Shown: piece by piece, positions 1-7,670 of the stretch | Position numbering within the stretch: position 1 is the stretch's first letter | How the letters are laid out: each line of letters begins with the position of its first letter | Origin: Treponema sp. UBA4692 | GTDB taxonomy: Bacteria > Spirochaetota > Spirochaetia > Treponematales > Treponemataceae | Direction of reading: 5' to 3' | Assembly (NCBI GenBank): GCA_002404895.1 | Contig: DHKO01000038.1 | Coordinates: 1 to 34,623, forward strand | Length of the DNA: 34,623 nt | Translations under genes and position numbers: made by a program | Notes under the pieces: generated by a model | Databases searched by the model: none | Told to the model about the DNA's origin: nothing | The model's input: the letters and a program-made list of their open reading frames with translations, nothing else

Positions 1-142
1 AGTGGCGCAGCGCGTTGTTTTGGATTCTGCGGAGCTTGCAAAAATCGCCGCCCAAAACAATGGAGCGAAAGCGGAACCACGAAAAGCCCGACGGCGCAGC
101 GCGCCGGAACTCCCGAAAAATCATAAAAATATGGAGAACAAT
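1..142. other. Non-coding stretch upstream of cysS
   Basis: The reading frame of cysS stays open back to a GTG at position 2. The extra 47 codons are rich in Ala, Arg, Lys and Asn, match nothing at the start of cysteinyl-tRNA synthetases, and lie before a good ribosome binding site. The DNA is G/A-rich, with a run (GCGAAAGCGGAAC around 63-75) resembling wording in the gap at 28310-28589 (GCGCAAAAGCGGAATC). I read it as an intergenic repeat-like leader cut by the window edge. No promoter was recognised. Confidence 0.5.
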
Positions 143-1672
143 ATGGCGCTTAAACTTTTCAACACGATGGGAAAAAAGATTGAAGAATTTGTTCCAGTTG
201 ACCCGGATAAAAAATACGTGGGATTTTACGGCTGCGGCCCGACAGTTTACAATTACGCGCACATAGGAAACCTGCGCGCATACGTTTTTCTCGACATTCT
301 CGACAAAACTCTGACTTATCTTGGCTACGACATCAAGCACGTTATGAACATCACCGACGTTGGACATCTGACTGGAGACGCTGACGACGGCGAGGACAAA
401 ATGGTGAAGACTGCGGAAGAGCGACACCAGAGCGTTCTTGACGTTGCGAAATTCTACACTGACGCTTTTATGGCGGACATCGACGCGCTTAATATCCGCC
501 ACCCGGACGTTATCTGCAAGGCTACCGAGCATATCTCCGATATGATTGAGCTTATCAAGAAAATCGAGGCGAACGGGCACACTTACACAGCTGGCGGAAA
601 TCTTTATTATGACATCTCGACTTATCCTGATTATGGAAAACTCGCGAACTTGAATCTTGACGAGCTTAAAGCCGGAGCCGGAAGAAGAAAAGTCTCGATT
701 ATCGACGAGAACAAGCGGAATCCGGGCGACTTTGTGCTTTGGTTCACGAAATCAAAATTTGAGAACCAGGCGATGACTTGGGATTCTCCGTGGGGAAGAG
801 GCTATCCGGGCTGGCACATCGAATGCTCGGCAATGAGCATGAAATATCTTGGAAAGCACATCGACATTCACACAGGCGGCGTTGACCACATTCCGGTTCA
901 TCACACAAACGAGATTGCGCAGTCGGAAGGAAGCTTCACGCCGGAAGAAAGAGCTGAAGGTCCGTGGGTAAAATACTGGCTTCACAATGAGTTTCTTGTA
1001 ATCGAGGGCGGAAACAAGATGTCTAAGTCTTCGGGAAATTTCCTGCGCCTGCAGTCGCTTCTTGACAAAGGCTACGATGCGCTGGACTACAGATTTTTCC
1101 TTTTGGGCGGACACTACCGAAAGCAGATTTATTTTTCCTGGGATGCGATGGACTCGGCGAAAAACGGACGCGCGGCTTTGAACGCAAGAGCCGCAAAGCT
1201 GATTCAAAAAGCGAACAACGAGGAAAATCTCGGTCTTACAAAAGAAAACTACGCTGAAAAACTTTCAAAAATCGATTCTGACACAAAAGACAATCTTAAG
1301 AGATTTGAGGAAGGACTTGAAAACGACTTGGCGACTCCAATCGCGCTTTCCGCGCTTCAAAAAGAGTCAAACGGAAAAGGCAGAAAAGCTTCAGACGCGC
1401 TCAGCAATATCTTCAAGATGGACAAAGTTCTCTCGCTCAAAGTGATTGAAAACGCGTTTGCCGAGCTTGAAAAGCAGACAGAAAACTCTTCAAAGGCAGA
1501 TGACCACGCAGGCGACAGCGAAGCGGCGGAAATCACGGCTCTTGTTGAAGAACGCACGGCGGCAAAAAAATCGAAGGATTTCGCAAAAGCCGACAAAATC
1601 AGAAACGACCTTTCCGCAAGGGGAATCACAATAATCGACACGCCGAACGGAGCAATCTGGAAAAGAAACTAA
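143..1672 (+). CDS. cysS: Cysteinyl-tRNA synthetase
   Basis: Class I aminoacyl-tRNA synthetase that charges tRNA-Cys in the cytoplasm. Seen: the N-terminal FYGCGPTVYNYAHIGNLR block with the zinc-binding cysteine and the HIGH-type signature (HIGN); the zinc-site blocks GWHIECSAMS and GGVDHIPVHHTNEIAQSEG; and the KMSKS loop in GNKMSKSSGNF. The C-terminal helical tRNA-binding region ends TIIDTPNGAIWKRN, typical of the family. The product is 509 residues, slightly longer than the usual 460-490, because of an acidic/lysine-rich linker of about 30 residues before the last helices. The start at 143 is chosen over the in-frame GTG at 2 and ATG at 131 because GGAG at 133-136 lies 6 nt upstream. It is followed by a hairpin-rich gap and an ECF sigma gene. 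Confidence 0.97.
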   Translation: MALKLFNTMGKKIEEFVPVDPDKKYVGFYGCGPTVYNYAHIGNLRAYVFLDILDKTLTYLGYDIKHVMNITDVGHLTGDADDGEDKMVKTAEERHQSVLDVAKFYTDAFMADIDALNIRHPDVICKATEHISDMIELIKKIEANGHTYTAGGNLYYDISTYPDYGKLANLNLDELKAGAGRRKVSIIDENKRNPGDFVLWFTKSKFENQAMTWDSPWGRGYPGWHIECSAMSMKYLGKHIDIHTGGVDHIPVHHTNEIAQSEGSFTPEERAEGPWVKYWLHNEFLVIEGGNKMSKSSGNFLRLQSLLDKGYDALDYRFFLLGGHYRKQIYFSWDAMDSAKNGRAALNARAAKLIQKANNEENLGLTKENYAEKLSKIDSDTKDNLKRFEEGLENDLATPIALSALQKESNGKGRKASDALSNIFKMDKVLSLKVIENAFAELEKQTENSSKADDHAGDSEAAEITALVEERTAAKKSKDFAKADKIRNDLSARGITIIDTPNGAIWKRN

Positions 1673-1689
1673 CAGCAAAGAAAAAATCA

Positions 1690-1794
1690 GCCGCAGGACA
1701 CGGCAGCAAAGCAAAGAGAGAAAATTCTGTTTGCCTTCAGGTGAACAGAATCTTCTCGTTAGAAATGAAATTACAAGGATGTAATTTCATTTCT
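1690..1794 (+). repeat. Three-hairpin intergenic element, copy X
   Basis: This stretch aligns over about 100 nt with the reverse complement of 25560-25657 (copy Y). It holds a weak CCGCA...CGG hairpin, a hairpin with arms ATTCTGTT/AACAGAAT, and a perfect 15-bp stem at 1761-1775/1780-1794 closed by the loop AGGA. The shared flank AAGCAAAGAGA precedes the second hairpin in both copies. The last stem is followed by a T-rich stretch, so it may also end cysS transcription. It lies 49 nt before the sigma factor start. Confidence 0.75.
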
Positions 1795-1843
1795 TGTAAC
1801 TTTTTGTTATCTGAAAACTTTATATGTATGAGGAAGGATATTT

Positions 1844-2389
1844 ATGCCGGTAGTTAGCGACAAAAATTACAATGCAGCAAATCCGGCTGACTTCAGGACA
1901 ATTTACAACTCGACTTTCACGCTTCTTTACAGAGTCGCGTGGCGCGTTATAAATGACGAGGAAGCTGCTGAAGACCTTGTTCACGATTCGTATATAAAAG
2001 CCAGCGAAAAGCAGATGATTTTTCCAAGCCTGGAAGATGCAAAATTCTGGCTCATACGCGTCGTGAAAAATGCAAGCCTTAACTACGCGAAACGAAAGAC
2101 GCGTGAGGCAAAGGCTTATCACAAGGCGCTTTATGAAAGCAAAAAAACTTCTGAAAGCGCGGACACAAATCTTTTAAAAGAAGATGCTAAGCGAATCGCG
2201 CTTGAAGCGTTGAATAAACTTCCGAAAAGTCTCCGCGAAGTGCTTATTTTGCGCGAGTACGGCGACTTAAACTATAAAGAGATTGGAAAAGTGCTCGGAA
2301 TCACAGAAGGAAACGTTAAAATCCGTATGTTCCGGGCGCGTGAACAGCTTGAAAAACTACTGGAGGCCGATGATGTCTACATCTCCTGA
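1844..2389 (+). CDS. ECF-family RNA polymerase sigma factor
   Basis: A 181-residue extracytoplasmic-function (sigma-70 group 4) sigma factor. Region 2 is visible at about residues 17-80: LLYRVAWRVINDEEAAEDLVHD, with the -10-binding helix, then AKFWLIRVVKNASLNYAKR. Region 4 is at about 125-175: LPKSLREVLILREYGDLNYKEIGKVLGITEGNVKIRMFRAREQL, cited here by its ends only, with the helix-turn-helix in the middle. The RBS AGGAAGG at 1831-1837 lies 6 nt before ATG. The 3' end overlaps the next gene by 17 nt, the usual arrangement for an ECF sigma factor and its anti-sigma partner. It probably directs RNA polymerase to an envelope-stress or similar regulon; the signal cannot be read from the sequence. 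Confidence 0.93.
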   Translation: MPVVSDKNYNAANPADFRTIYNSTFTLLYRVAWRVINDEEAAEDLVHDSYIKASEKQMIFPSLEDAKFWLIRVVKNASLNYAKRKTREAKAYHKALYESKKTSESADTNLLKEDAKRIALEALNKLPKSLREVLILREYGDLNYKEIGKVLGITEGNVKIRMFRAREQLEKLLEADDVYIS

Positions 2390-3155
2390 AAAAGATTTAC
2401 ATTCTGTTTACATTGACGGCGAAATGCCTGAAAATTTTATCTCACGCTATGAAGATGAAATTTCGCGCGATGAAAAAGCGAAAGCAGAGCTTGAGAAAAT
2501 GCGTTCTCTCCATAATTTGTTTCAGGAAGACGCAAAATCAAAATCTGTTGACAAAATTTTTGCCGAGCAGAGCTTCGAGCGTCTAAAAACGAAAATGAGC
2601 TACAGCAAAACGCTGAAACTCGCAGAGAAAAAGCCTTCTTTTATCACGCCGATTGCAAAGTACACGGCAAGTTTTGCGGCAGCGGCGGCTGTTTTCGCGT
2701 TTGTCTTTATTCCAGTCTACAACCGGGATATTTCGCTTGCAAAAACAAGAGAGCTTGCAGCGATTGAAATCAAAAATTCAAATGAAATCGCGCCGATTTC
2801 AGAAAAGCAGGTCGTTATTGACGGCAATTTTAAGACGCAAAACCTTTCCTCAAAACTTGCTCTGACATCTGGAAGCAAGGCTGTTGCCACAGCGAAAATT
2901 GAAGCAAGCGCAGGCAACAACGAAATCTCAAGTGAAAAAACGGATTCGGATACAAAAGAGCAAATTCAGAATCTTCAGTCCCATCAAATCGAGCAGAAAA
3001 CAGTGCGGGCTTCAGCTTTAGTTTCAGGCGGAAACAGCGTGCGGAATTTCAATTTTCCGTCGGTTGACCCGTTTATGCCGAATTTTTCCTCATCTCAAAT
3101 CAGAATATCTGTTCCAAAATTCGGAGAAATCGGCAATAATTTAGAGGAACGCTAA
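2373..3155 (+). CDS. Probable membrane-anchored anti-sigma factor
   Basis: A 260-residue single-pass membrane protein, encoded overlapping the sigma gene. The N-terminus LHSVYIDGEMPENF resembles the LxxYLDGEL opening of zinc-finger-type anti-sigma domains, but no HxxxCxxC motif is present, so any fold is a zinc-less version. One transmembrane helix lies at about residues 96-116 (YTASFAAAAAVFAFVFIPVY), leaving about 95 residues inside and a roughly 140-residue Ser/Asn/Lys-rich tail outside. The start at 2373 is chosen because GGAGG at 2362-2366, inside the sigma gene, sits 6 nt upstream; ATG at 2370 is only 3 nt away. The function is inferred from order, overlap and topology. The outer tail has no domain I recognise. 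Confidence 0.8.
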   Translation: MSTSPEKDLHSVYIDGEMPENFISRYEDEISRDEKAKAELEKMRSLHNLFQEDAKSKSVDKIFAEQSFERLKTKMSYSKTLKLAEKKPSFITPIAKYTASFAAAAAVFAFVFIPVYNRDISLAKTRELAAIEIKNSNEIAPISEKQVVIDGNFKTQNLSSKLALTSGSKAVATAKIEASAGNNEISSEKTDSDTKEQIQNLQSHQIEQKTVRASALVSGGNSVRNFNFPSVDPFMPNFSSSQIRISVPKFGEIGNNLEER

Positions 3156-3221
3156 AGACAGGCGATTTTATCAGAATTGTCTTGAAATGTTCATCTAAAT
3201 TATTTTTGCTGGAAGTCGGTT

Positions 3222-4943
3222 TTGAATCTCAAAAAATCAATTTCAATTCTCTTTAGAAAATATTCTTCTGTGCGGTTTGCAATTTTAGTTGTCTTGATTG
3301 CTTCCGCGCTTCTTATAATCTCTTTTGCGACAGTAAAAGCCCAGAAGACGCCTTTTATACAAATCGCAGTTCCGGCAGTCGGTTCTCCGGGCGACACAAT
3401 GATAATAAAAGGAAGCAATTTCGGAGACAGACGCGGCACGAGCTTTGTTGAAATCGGAGGAAGCAGAGTTACGGCTTCCGGCTATCTTTCGTGGAGCGAC
3501 AGCGAAATCCGGCTTGTGATTCCTTCAAATGTTCAGGACGGACTTTTAATTGTTAAGACTGCGGCAGGAAAATCAAAACCGAGTTTTTTTGCGAACGAGA
3601 CGGAAATTCCTGTAACAGTCATGGAAAAGCCGAATCCGATTCAGACTGTAATCTCTTCGATTGAGCCGTCAACTTGCGGATATGGAACTCTTCTCTCAAT
3701 CAAAGGCGCAAATTTCGGAAACACAAGAGGAAAAAGCCAAGTTGTTTTTTCGGCAAACAGGGACGACGCCAAATTTAAGCAACAGTCAACAGGAGACAAG
3801 ACCGGCGAGCTTGAAACGGAATTCATCGCGGCAAATCCGGCCGATTTTGACTACGAATACTGGAGCGATTCCGAAATTCGGGTACGAGTTCCAGACGGAG
3901 CGGCTTCCGGGCAAGTTTTCATAAAAACCGGGAACGAAAATAGCAACGGCTATGATATAAAAATTGATGTTTCTCCTGAACAGAAAAAATTCAGCGGACG
4001 GAAGACATATCTCGTTGAAGTTTATGCGGACATTGAAAACGCGGACTCAAAAAACAGCACAAGCATAACGCTTAGAATGCCGCGTCCTGAAAAAAGCGCG
4101 TCTCAGCCGCTGGCGGAAATGACGGAATGTTCGCCGGCTCCAGTTCTTGAAGACTTCAAGAAAACGGTTGTCTACAGATTCGAGCTAAACAAGTCTTCAG
4201 GCAGGAATTCGCAGAGCAAGCGGCGTTACAAGCAAAATTACATTATCTCATCTTATGCGGTGAACACGAATATAAATCCCAAATCGGTGAAATCTTACGA
4301 CAAAGAAAGAACGCTTTACAAAACTTTCACTTCGCAGGACTCGCTGATTCAATCTAAAAACGAGAATGCAATCGCGCTTGCGCAGAAAATCACAGGGAAA
4401 GAAAAAAATCCGCTTTTAAAGGCGAAACTGATTTACGATTATCTACTTGAAAATTACAACCTGCTAGAAAATCTAAGAAAATCTGACTCTTCCGCGCTCG
4501 ACTTATTGAAAGACAAGAAAGGCGACGCTTACGACTTTGCAGTTTTCTACACTACACTTTTGCGCGCGGCTGAAATTCCTGCCGTCACAATGAGCGGAAT
4601 TCTCGTTGATTTTGACTTGCAGGCGAAAAATCACTGGTGGACTGAATTTTATCTTGAGGGATTCGGCTGGATTCCGGCGGACGTTGCGCTTGCAATGGGA
4701 ATGAAATACAAATCTTTCAGGTCGGTGCAGAACGCGAAGGAATTTTACTTTGGAAATCTCGACGGGCAGCACATCGCGTTCTCCCGCGGCTGGAACGAGC
4801 TAAAACGAACGATTTCCGACAGCAGCAAAATCGTCTACAGGCCAAAAACTTACGCGCTCCAGTCGATTTGGGAAGAATCAAGCGAGGGAAAAGTGAACTA
4901 CAGCTCGCTTTGGAACGACCCGGTTGTTCTCGGAATATACTAA
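3222..4943 (+). CDS. Exported TIG/IPT and transglutaminase-fold protein, catalytic Cys missing
   Basis: A 573-residue protein with an N-terminal signal-anchor (about residues 18-40, FAILVVLIASALLIISFATVKA). Two IPT/TIG immunoglobulin-like domains follow, at about 46-130 (VGSPGDTMIIKGSNFGDRRG) and 145-250 (CGYGTLLSIKGANFGNTRG), each with the YWSDSEIR/LSWSDSEIR strand pair. A transglutaminase-like domain lies at about 385-500. Its His471 (NHWWTEFYL) and Asp487 (WIPADV) are in place. The position of the nucleophile, normally Cys in a G-x-C-x-[DE]-F-A block, is Ala436 in KGDAYDFAVFYTTLLRAAEIPA, so the domain should not be an active protease or transglutaminase. The start is TTG with GGAAG at 3211-3215, 6 nt upstream. 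It probably acts in the periplasm as a binding or scaffold protein. It lies 66 nt after the anti-sigma gene and may belong to its regulon. Confidence 0.85.
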   Translation: MNLKKSISILFRKYSSVRFAILVVLIASALLIISFATVKAQKTPFIQIAVPAVGSPGDTMIIKGSNFGDRRGTSFVEIGGSRVTASGYLSWSDSEIRLVIPSNVQDGLLIVKTAAGKSKPSFFANETEIPVTVMEKPNPIQTVISSIEPSTCGYGTLLSIKGANFGNTRGKSQVVFSANRDDAKFKQQSTGDKTGELETEFIAANPADFDYEYWSDSEIRVRVPDGAASGQVFIKTGNENSNGYDIKIDVSPEQKKFSGRKTYLVEVYADIENADSKNSTSITLRMPRPEKSASQPLAEMTECSPAPVLEDFKKTVVYRFELNKSSGRNSQSKRRYKQNYIISSYAVNTNINPKSVKSYDKERTLYKTFTSQDSLIQSKNENAIALAQKITGKEKNPLLKAKLIYDYLLENYNLLENLRKSDSSALDLLKDKKGDAYDFAVFYTTLLRAAEIPAVTMSGILVDFDLQAKNHWWTEFYLEGFGWIPADVALAMGMKYKSFRSVQNAKEFYFGNLDGQHIAFSRGWNELKRTISDSSKIVYRPKTYALQSIWEESSEGKVNYSSLWNDPVVLGIY

Positions 4944-5025
4944 AAATTTACAATGCAAAGTCAAAAATTGTGAGGCAGCTTCACAGCAAAAACAAAATGT
5001 TTTGCTTAATAATTAGGAGGAAAAT

Positions 5026-5724
5026 ATGTCTGTAAAAGTTCTTTCGGTCGGAGGCTCGATTGTAGCTCCAGAAGGGCCGGATGTTGAATTTGTGAAAAAA
5101 TTCGTCTCGATGATTTGCGATTATCTTTCAAAAAATCCTGACGAAAAGCTGATTTTTGTTGTGGGCGGCGGTGGACCTGCGAGAATTTACCAGAAAGCGT
5201 TCAGAGATGTGGCGGGAATTTCGCCGGATTCAGGAACCGACGCTGCAGACTGGATTGGAATCATGGCGACAAGGCTCAACGCGCAGTTTGTAAAGGCAAG
5301 CTTCGGAGACTTGTGCAAGGAAGCTGTCGTCACAGACCCGACTGCGGCAAAAGACTTCACAGGAAAAATTCTTCTTGCGGCAGGCTGGAAGCCGGGATTC
5401 TCAACTGACAATGACGCAGTTCTTCTGGCAGAAAAATTCGGCGCGGACACAGTTGTAAATCTGAGCAATATCGAAAAAGTCTACACTGACGACCCGAGAA
5501 AAAATCCTGACGCAAAGCCAATCGACGAGATTTCTTGGGCTGATTTCAGAAAAATTGTCGGCGACGAGTGGACTCCGGGAAAAAACTGTCCGTTTGACCC
5601 GATTGCCTCAAAAAAAGCACAGCAGATGAAATTAAAAGTAATCTGCGCCGGCGGAAAAAATCTCGAGAATATAAGAGCGATTCTCGAAGGCAAAAATTAC
5701 GTGGGAACAACGATTTTCAATTAG
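5026..5724 (+). CDS. pyrH: UMP kinase, archaeal type
   Basis: A 232-residue amino-acid-kinase-family enzyme that phosphorylates UMP to UDP in pyrimidine nucleotide synthesis. Seen: the N-terminal SVGGSIVAPEGPD phosphate loop, the FVVGGGGPARIYQ glycine loop, the TDNDAVLLAEKFGADTVVNLSN nucleotide block, and the VYTDDPRKNPDA block typical of UMP kinases. The short length and the LSVGGSI opening fit the archaeal-type subfamily, which is known in spirochaetes, rather than the E. coli form. A strong RBS (AGGAGG, 5014-5019) lies upstream. A hairpin terminator follows at about 5745. Confidence 0.93.
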   Translation: MSVKVLSVGGSIVAPEGPDVEFVKKFVSMICDYLSKNPDEKLIFVVGGGGPARIYQKAFRDVAGISPDSGTDAADWIGIMATRLNAQFVKASFGDLCKEAVVTDPTAAKDFTGKILLAAGWKPGFSTDNDAVLLAEKFGADTVVNLSNIEKVYTDDPRKNPDAKPIDEISWADFRKIVGDEWTPGKNCPFDPIASKKAQQMKLKVICAGGKNLENIRAILEGKNYVGTTIFN

Positions 5725-5744
5725 GACTAAAATAAAAGAAAACT

Positions 5745-5793
5745 GCAAGGCAAGCAAAATCTTGCCTGCCTTGCGTTTTAATAAACTTTTTTT
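5745..5793. terminator. Probable bidirectional terminator between pyrH and the glucosaminidase gene
   Basis: The arms GCAAGG...CCTTGC enclose a second partial repeat of the same word (AAG/CTT). On the plus strand T-rich tracts follow (GTTTTA, then CTTTTTTT near 5787-5793). On the minus strand an AGTTTTCTTTTATTTT run follows. It separates two convergent genes. Confidence 0.65.
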
Positions 5794-5813
5794 AAGACAA
5801 AAAATTTCTTTCA

Positions 5814-6494
5814 CTAAAACTTTTCAAGCTCAGAAAGCAAATTGTCCAGCTTTACGCCGTATTCCTTGTCCATAGCCCAGCTGCCTGCCAAGTCAAATAC
5901 GGTTTTCGCGTTTTTAGTCCTGTGCGGCCAGCTGTAGCGCGGGTCAACGAGCGGATTGTTCAGGCTGACATCAGCAGGAGTCGCATAAGCCTGCAAATGC
6001 TGAATATGAGCGCGGATTCCTGTTTTCATGTCTGGAAAAACTTCTCCGGGATTTTCAGGTCCGATTGCGCCGAGTCCGCAAAAATTGTTCATTTCAGGCG
6101 TAACAAGATTTCCAAATCTCAAAAATCCTGTTTCAAGGCACATCTGCACAAATGCAACATCGGAATTGATATTTTCCATCTCGCTTTCAGAAATGTAAAT
6201 CGCCGCCATTTCAGTTATTTTTTTCTTGTCAAAATTCGGATTATGCGAAAGGAAAAAAGCGGCAAGCTGGTTCTCGTTTTTTATTCCGTTTCCTAAAAGC
6301 TCGCGCGAGCAGTTTTTTTCAGTGCGCGTTGAAACGCAGGAGGAAAATTCAAAAAGCAAGGCAGCAAAAAAAATCGCCGTAATCAAAAAAAACAGGAAAT
6401 TTGAAATCCGTTTTTCAATCTTGAATCTCTCGACATTGATATTGTCCGGACTTTTCAAAAAATTATGGGAATCTGCGGAAAAATTTTTGTTCAT
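5814..6494 (-). CDS. Envelope-anchored glucosaminidase-family peptidoglycan hydrolase
   Basis: A 226-residue protein with a glucosaminidase domain (PF01832-type, as in FlgJ and LytF) at about residues 90-226. Seen: the catalytic block FVQMCLETGFLRFGNLVTPE, the NNFCGLGAIG strand, the GIRAHIQHLQAYA helix typical of the family, and the SWAMDKEYGVKLDNLL end. A hydrophobic segment (FLFFLITAIFFAALLF) is followed by EFSSC, a possible spirochaetal lipobox, although about 30 residues precede it. The start at 6494 is preferred to the in-frame ATG at 6539 because a GATAAT hexamer lies 6 nt before it and neither ATG has an RBS. It probably trims peptidoglycan at the inner membrane face of the periplasm. 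The gene is divergent from radC. Confidence 0.85.
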   Translation of the reverse strand: MNKNFSADSHNFLKSPDNINVERFKIEKRISNFLFFLITAIFFAALLFEFSSCVSTRTEKNCSRELLGNGIKNENQLAAFFLSHNPNFDKKKITEMAAIYISESEMENINSDVAFVQMCLETGFLRFGNLVTPEMNNFCGLGAIGPENPGEVFPDMKTGIRAHIQHLQAYATPADVSLNNPLVDPRYSWPHRTKNAKTVFDLAGSWAMDKEYGVKLDNLLSELEKF

Positions 6495-6500
6495 AGTGAA

Positions 6501-6506
6501 ATTATC
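6501..6506 (-). promoter_or_regulatory. Candidate -10 element for the glucosaminidase gene
   Basis: GATAAT on the minus strand lies 6 nt before ATG at 6494, with TTCAAA 17 bp further upstream as a weak -35. If used, the transcript would start at or within a base or two of the ATG. It is part of a pattern seen at several genes in this window. Confidence 0.4.
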
Positions 6507-6601
6507 GGAAAAAAACGCTTTCTTTTGAAATTTCATCAAAAAATCTGCTCAAAATGAATTTTTATTGCACATATATAGTCAGAGAATTTTTGAGGAATTT
6601 T

Positions 6602-7276
6602 ATGTACAAACAAAAACTTGAAATCAGGGAGCTTACTCTTGAGCACGGCTTGTCGTATCCAAGCGACGAGGAACTTATAATGCTGATTCTGGGCCATGGA
6701 ACAAGCAAAACGCCGGTCGAGCAGCTTTCAGTGAAGGCTCTTGAAGTTCTGATGCGGTCAAACTACGACAATCTGATTGAAAATCTCACAAAAATCGACG
6801 GAGTTGGAAAAACAAAGGCTCTTGCGATTGCGGCGGCACTGGAGCTTGGACGAAGGCAAAACCGAAATCCGCAGGGCGCGCTTTCAGAGCCGAAAGACGT
6901 GATTCCTTACATTCAAAATTACGCGATTCAGCCGACCGAGTATTTTATTTGCGTTACGCTGAACGGAGCGAGGGAAATTCTTTCAATCAGAGTGATTTGC
7001 TCTGGAAGCGGAAACATGGCGGTTATGCGGACAAGCGAAGTTTTTGCGGAAGCTGTGAAAGAACGGGCGTCGGCAGTAATTTTGAGCCACAATCATCCGG
7101 GCGGAAATCCGAATCCGTCAGACGAAGACATTGAGACAACAAAAAAACTCTATGCGGCGGCCCAAATTCTGGGAATCGCGCTTTTGGACCACATAATCAT
7201 AACGAGAAACGCCTATTACAGTTTTCTTGAGCACAACTGGTTTGAAAAATTTGACAGCGAAATGAATTCAAGATAA
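6602..7276 (+). CDS. radC: RadC/JAB-domain DNA repair-associated protein
   Basis: A 224-residue RadC-family protein. The N-terminal helix-hairpin-helix region (LTKIDGVGKTKALAIAAALELGRR) is followed by an MPN/JAB domain with the metal-binding signature SHNHPGGNPNPSDED. The family was once linked to recombinational repair; its molecular role is still unsettled. The start at 6602 is chosen because GAGGA at 6592-6596 lies upstream; the open frame from 6554 adds 16 residues unlike the family. The length matches the usual 220-230 residues. Confidence 0.93.
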   Translation: MYKQKLEIRELTLEHGLSYPSDEELIMLILGHGTSKTPVEQLSVKALEVLMRSNYDNLIENLTKIDGVGKTKALAIAAALELGRRQNRNPQGALSEPKDVIPYIQNYAIQPTEYFICVTLNGAREILSIRVICSGSGNMAVMRTSEVFAEAVKERASAVILSHNHPGGNPNPSDEDIETTKKLYAAAQILGIALLDHIIITRNAYYSFLEHNWFEKFDSEMNSR

Positions 7277-7279
7277 TTT
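7251..7279 (+). promoter_or_regulatory. Candidate promoter for the PEGA gene
   Basis: TTGACA (7251-7256), a 17-bp spacer and TAATTT (7274-7279), 6 nt before ATG at 7286. GATAAT overlaps at 7272-7277 with a 15-bp spacer. It lies inside the end of radC. No ribosome binding site is visible before the PEGA gene. Confidence 0.45.
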
Positions 7280-7285
7280 TTCTGT

Positions 7286-7615
7286 ATGAAAGCGAAACCG
7301 TTTTTTAGATTTCTTATGATGATTTTTCCGTTTTTTGCGATTCAGGCGGCTTTTTGCGAGGAACTTTTCAGCGAGCAAGTTTCACAGATTGAAGAAAACA
7401 AAACAGAAATCACAATCAGATGCAGCGTTCCGGACGTTTATGTTTTTTTGAACGGCGAGCTTCAAGGAAAAACCGAGCTGAAAATCAGGAATCTGAGGGA
7501 AGGAATTTACAATCTGAAACTTGAAAAAAAAGGATTTGAAACGCAATTTTTTGAAATCGAAGTGAAAAAATCTTTGAGCCAGACTTTTTATGCTGAGATG
7601 AAGCAAAGCAAATGA
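7286..7615 (+). CDS. Small exported PEGA-domain protein
   Basis: A 109-residue protein with a signal peptide (about residues 1-24, hydrophobic core FLMMIFPFFAIQAAFC) and one PEGA domain (about 48-95): VYVFLNGELQGKTELKIRNL followed by REGIYNLKLEKKGFET. PEGA domains are small beta folds common in spirochaete surface and periplasmic proteins and often sit beside other domains; here the domain stands alone. The partner is unknown. The cysteine at the end of the signal region (AAFCEE) could be lipidated, but the lipobox is poor. It is followed after 55 nt by htrA. Confidence 0.75.
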   Translation: MKAKPFFRFLMMIFPFFAIQAAFCEELFSEQVSQIEENKTEITIRCSVPDVYVFLNGELQGKTELKIRNLREGIYNLKLEKKGFETQFFEIEVKKSLSQTFYAEMKQSK

Positions 7616-7658
7616 AAATGATTTTTCTTTGAATCTTTATAAGGCAGAAAAAATTCTT

Positions 7659-7664
7659 TATAAT
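7659..7664 (+). promoter_or_regulatory. Candidate -10 element for htrA
   Basis: A perfect TATAAT lies 6 nt before the htrA ATG. The best -35 at 17-bp spacing is TTTATA (7636-7641), which is weak. There is no RBS between the hexamer and the ATG, so a start at this promoter would give a leaderless mRNA. Confidence 0.5.
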
Positions 7665-7670
7665 TGCCGT

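Noticed and set aside
2..142. N-terminal extension of CysS from a GTG start
   Set aside because: The residues are unlike any CysS N-terminus and a good RBS lies just before the ATG at 143.
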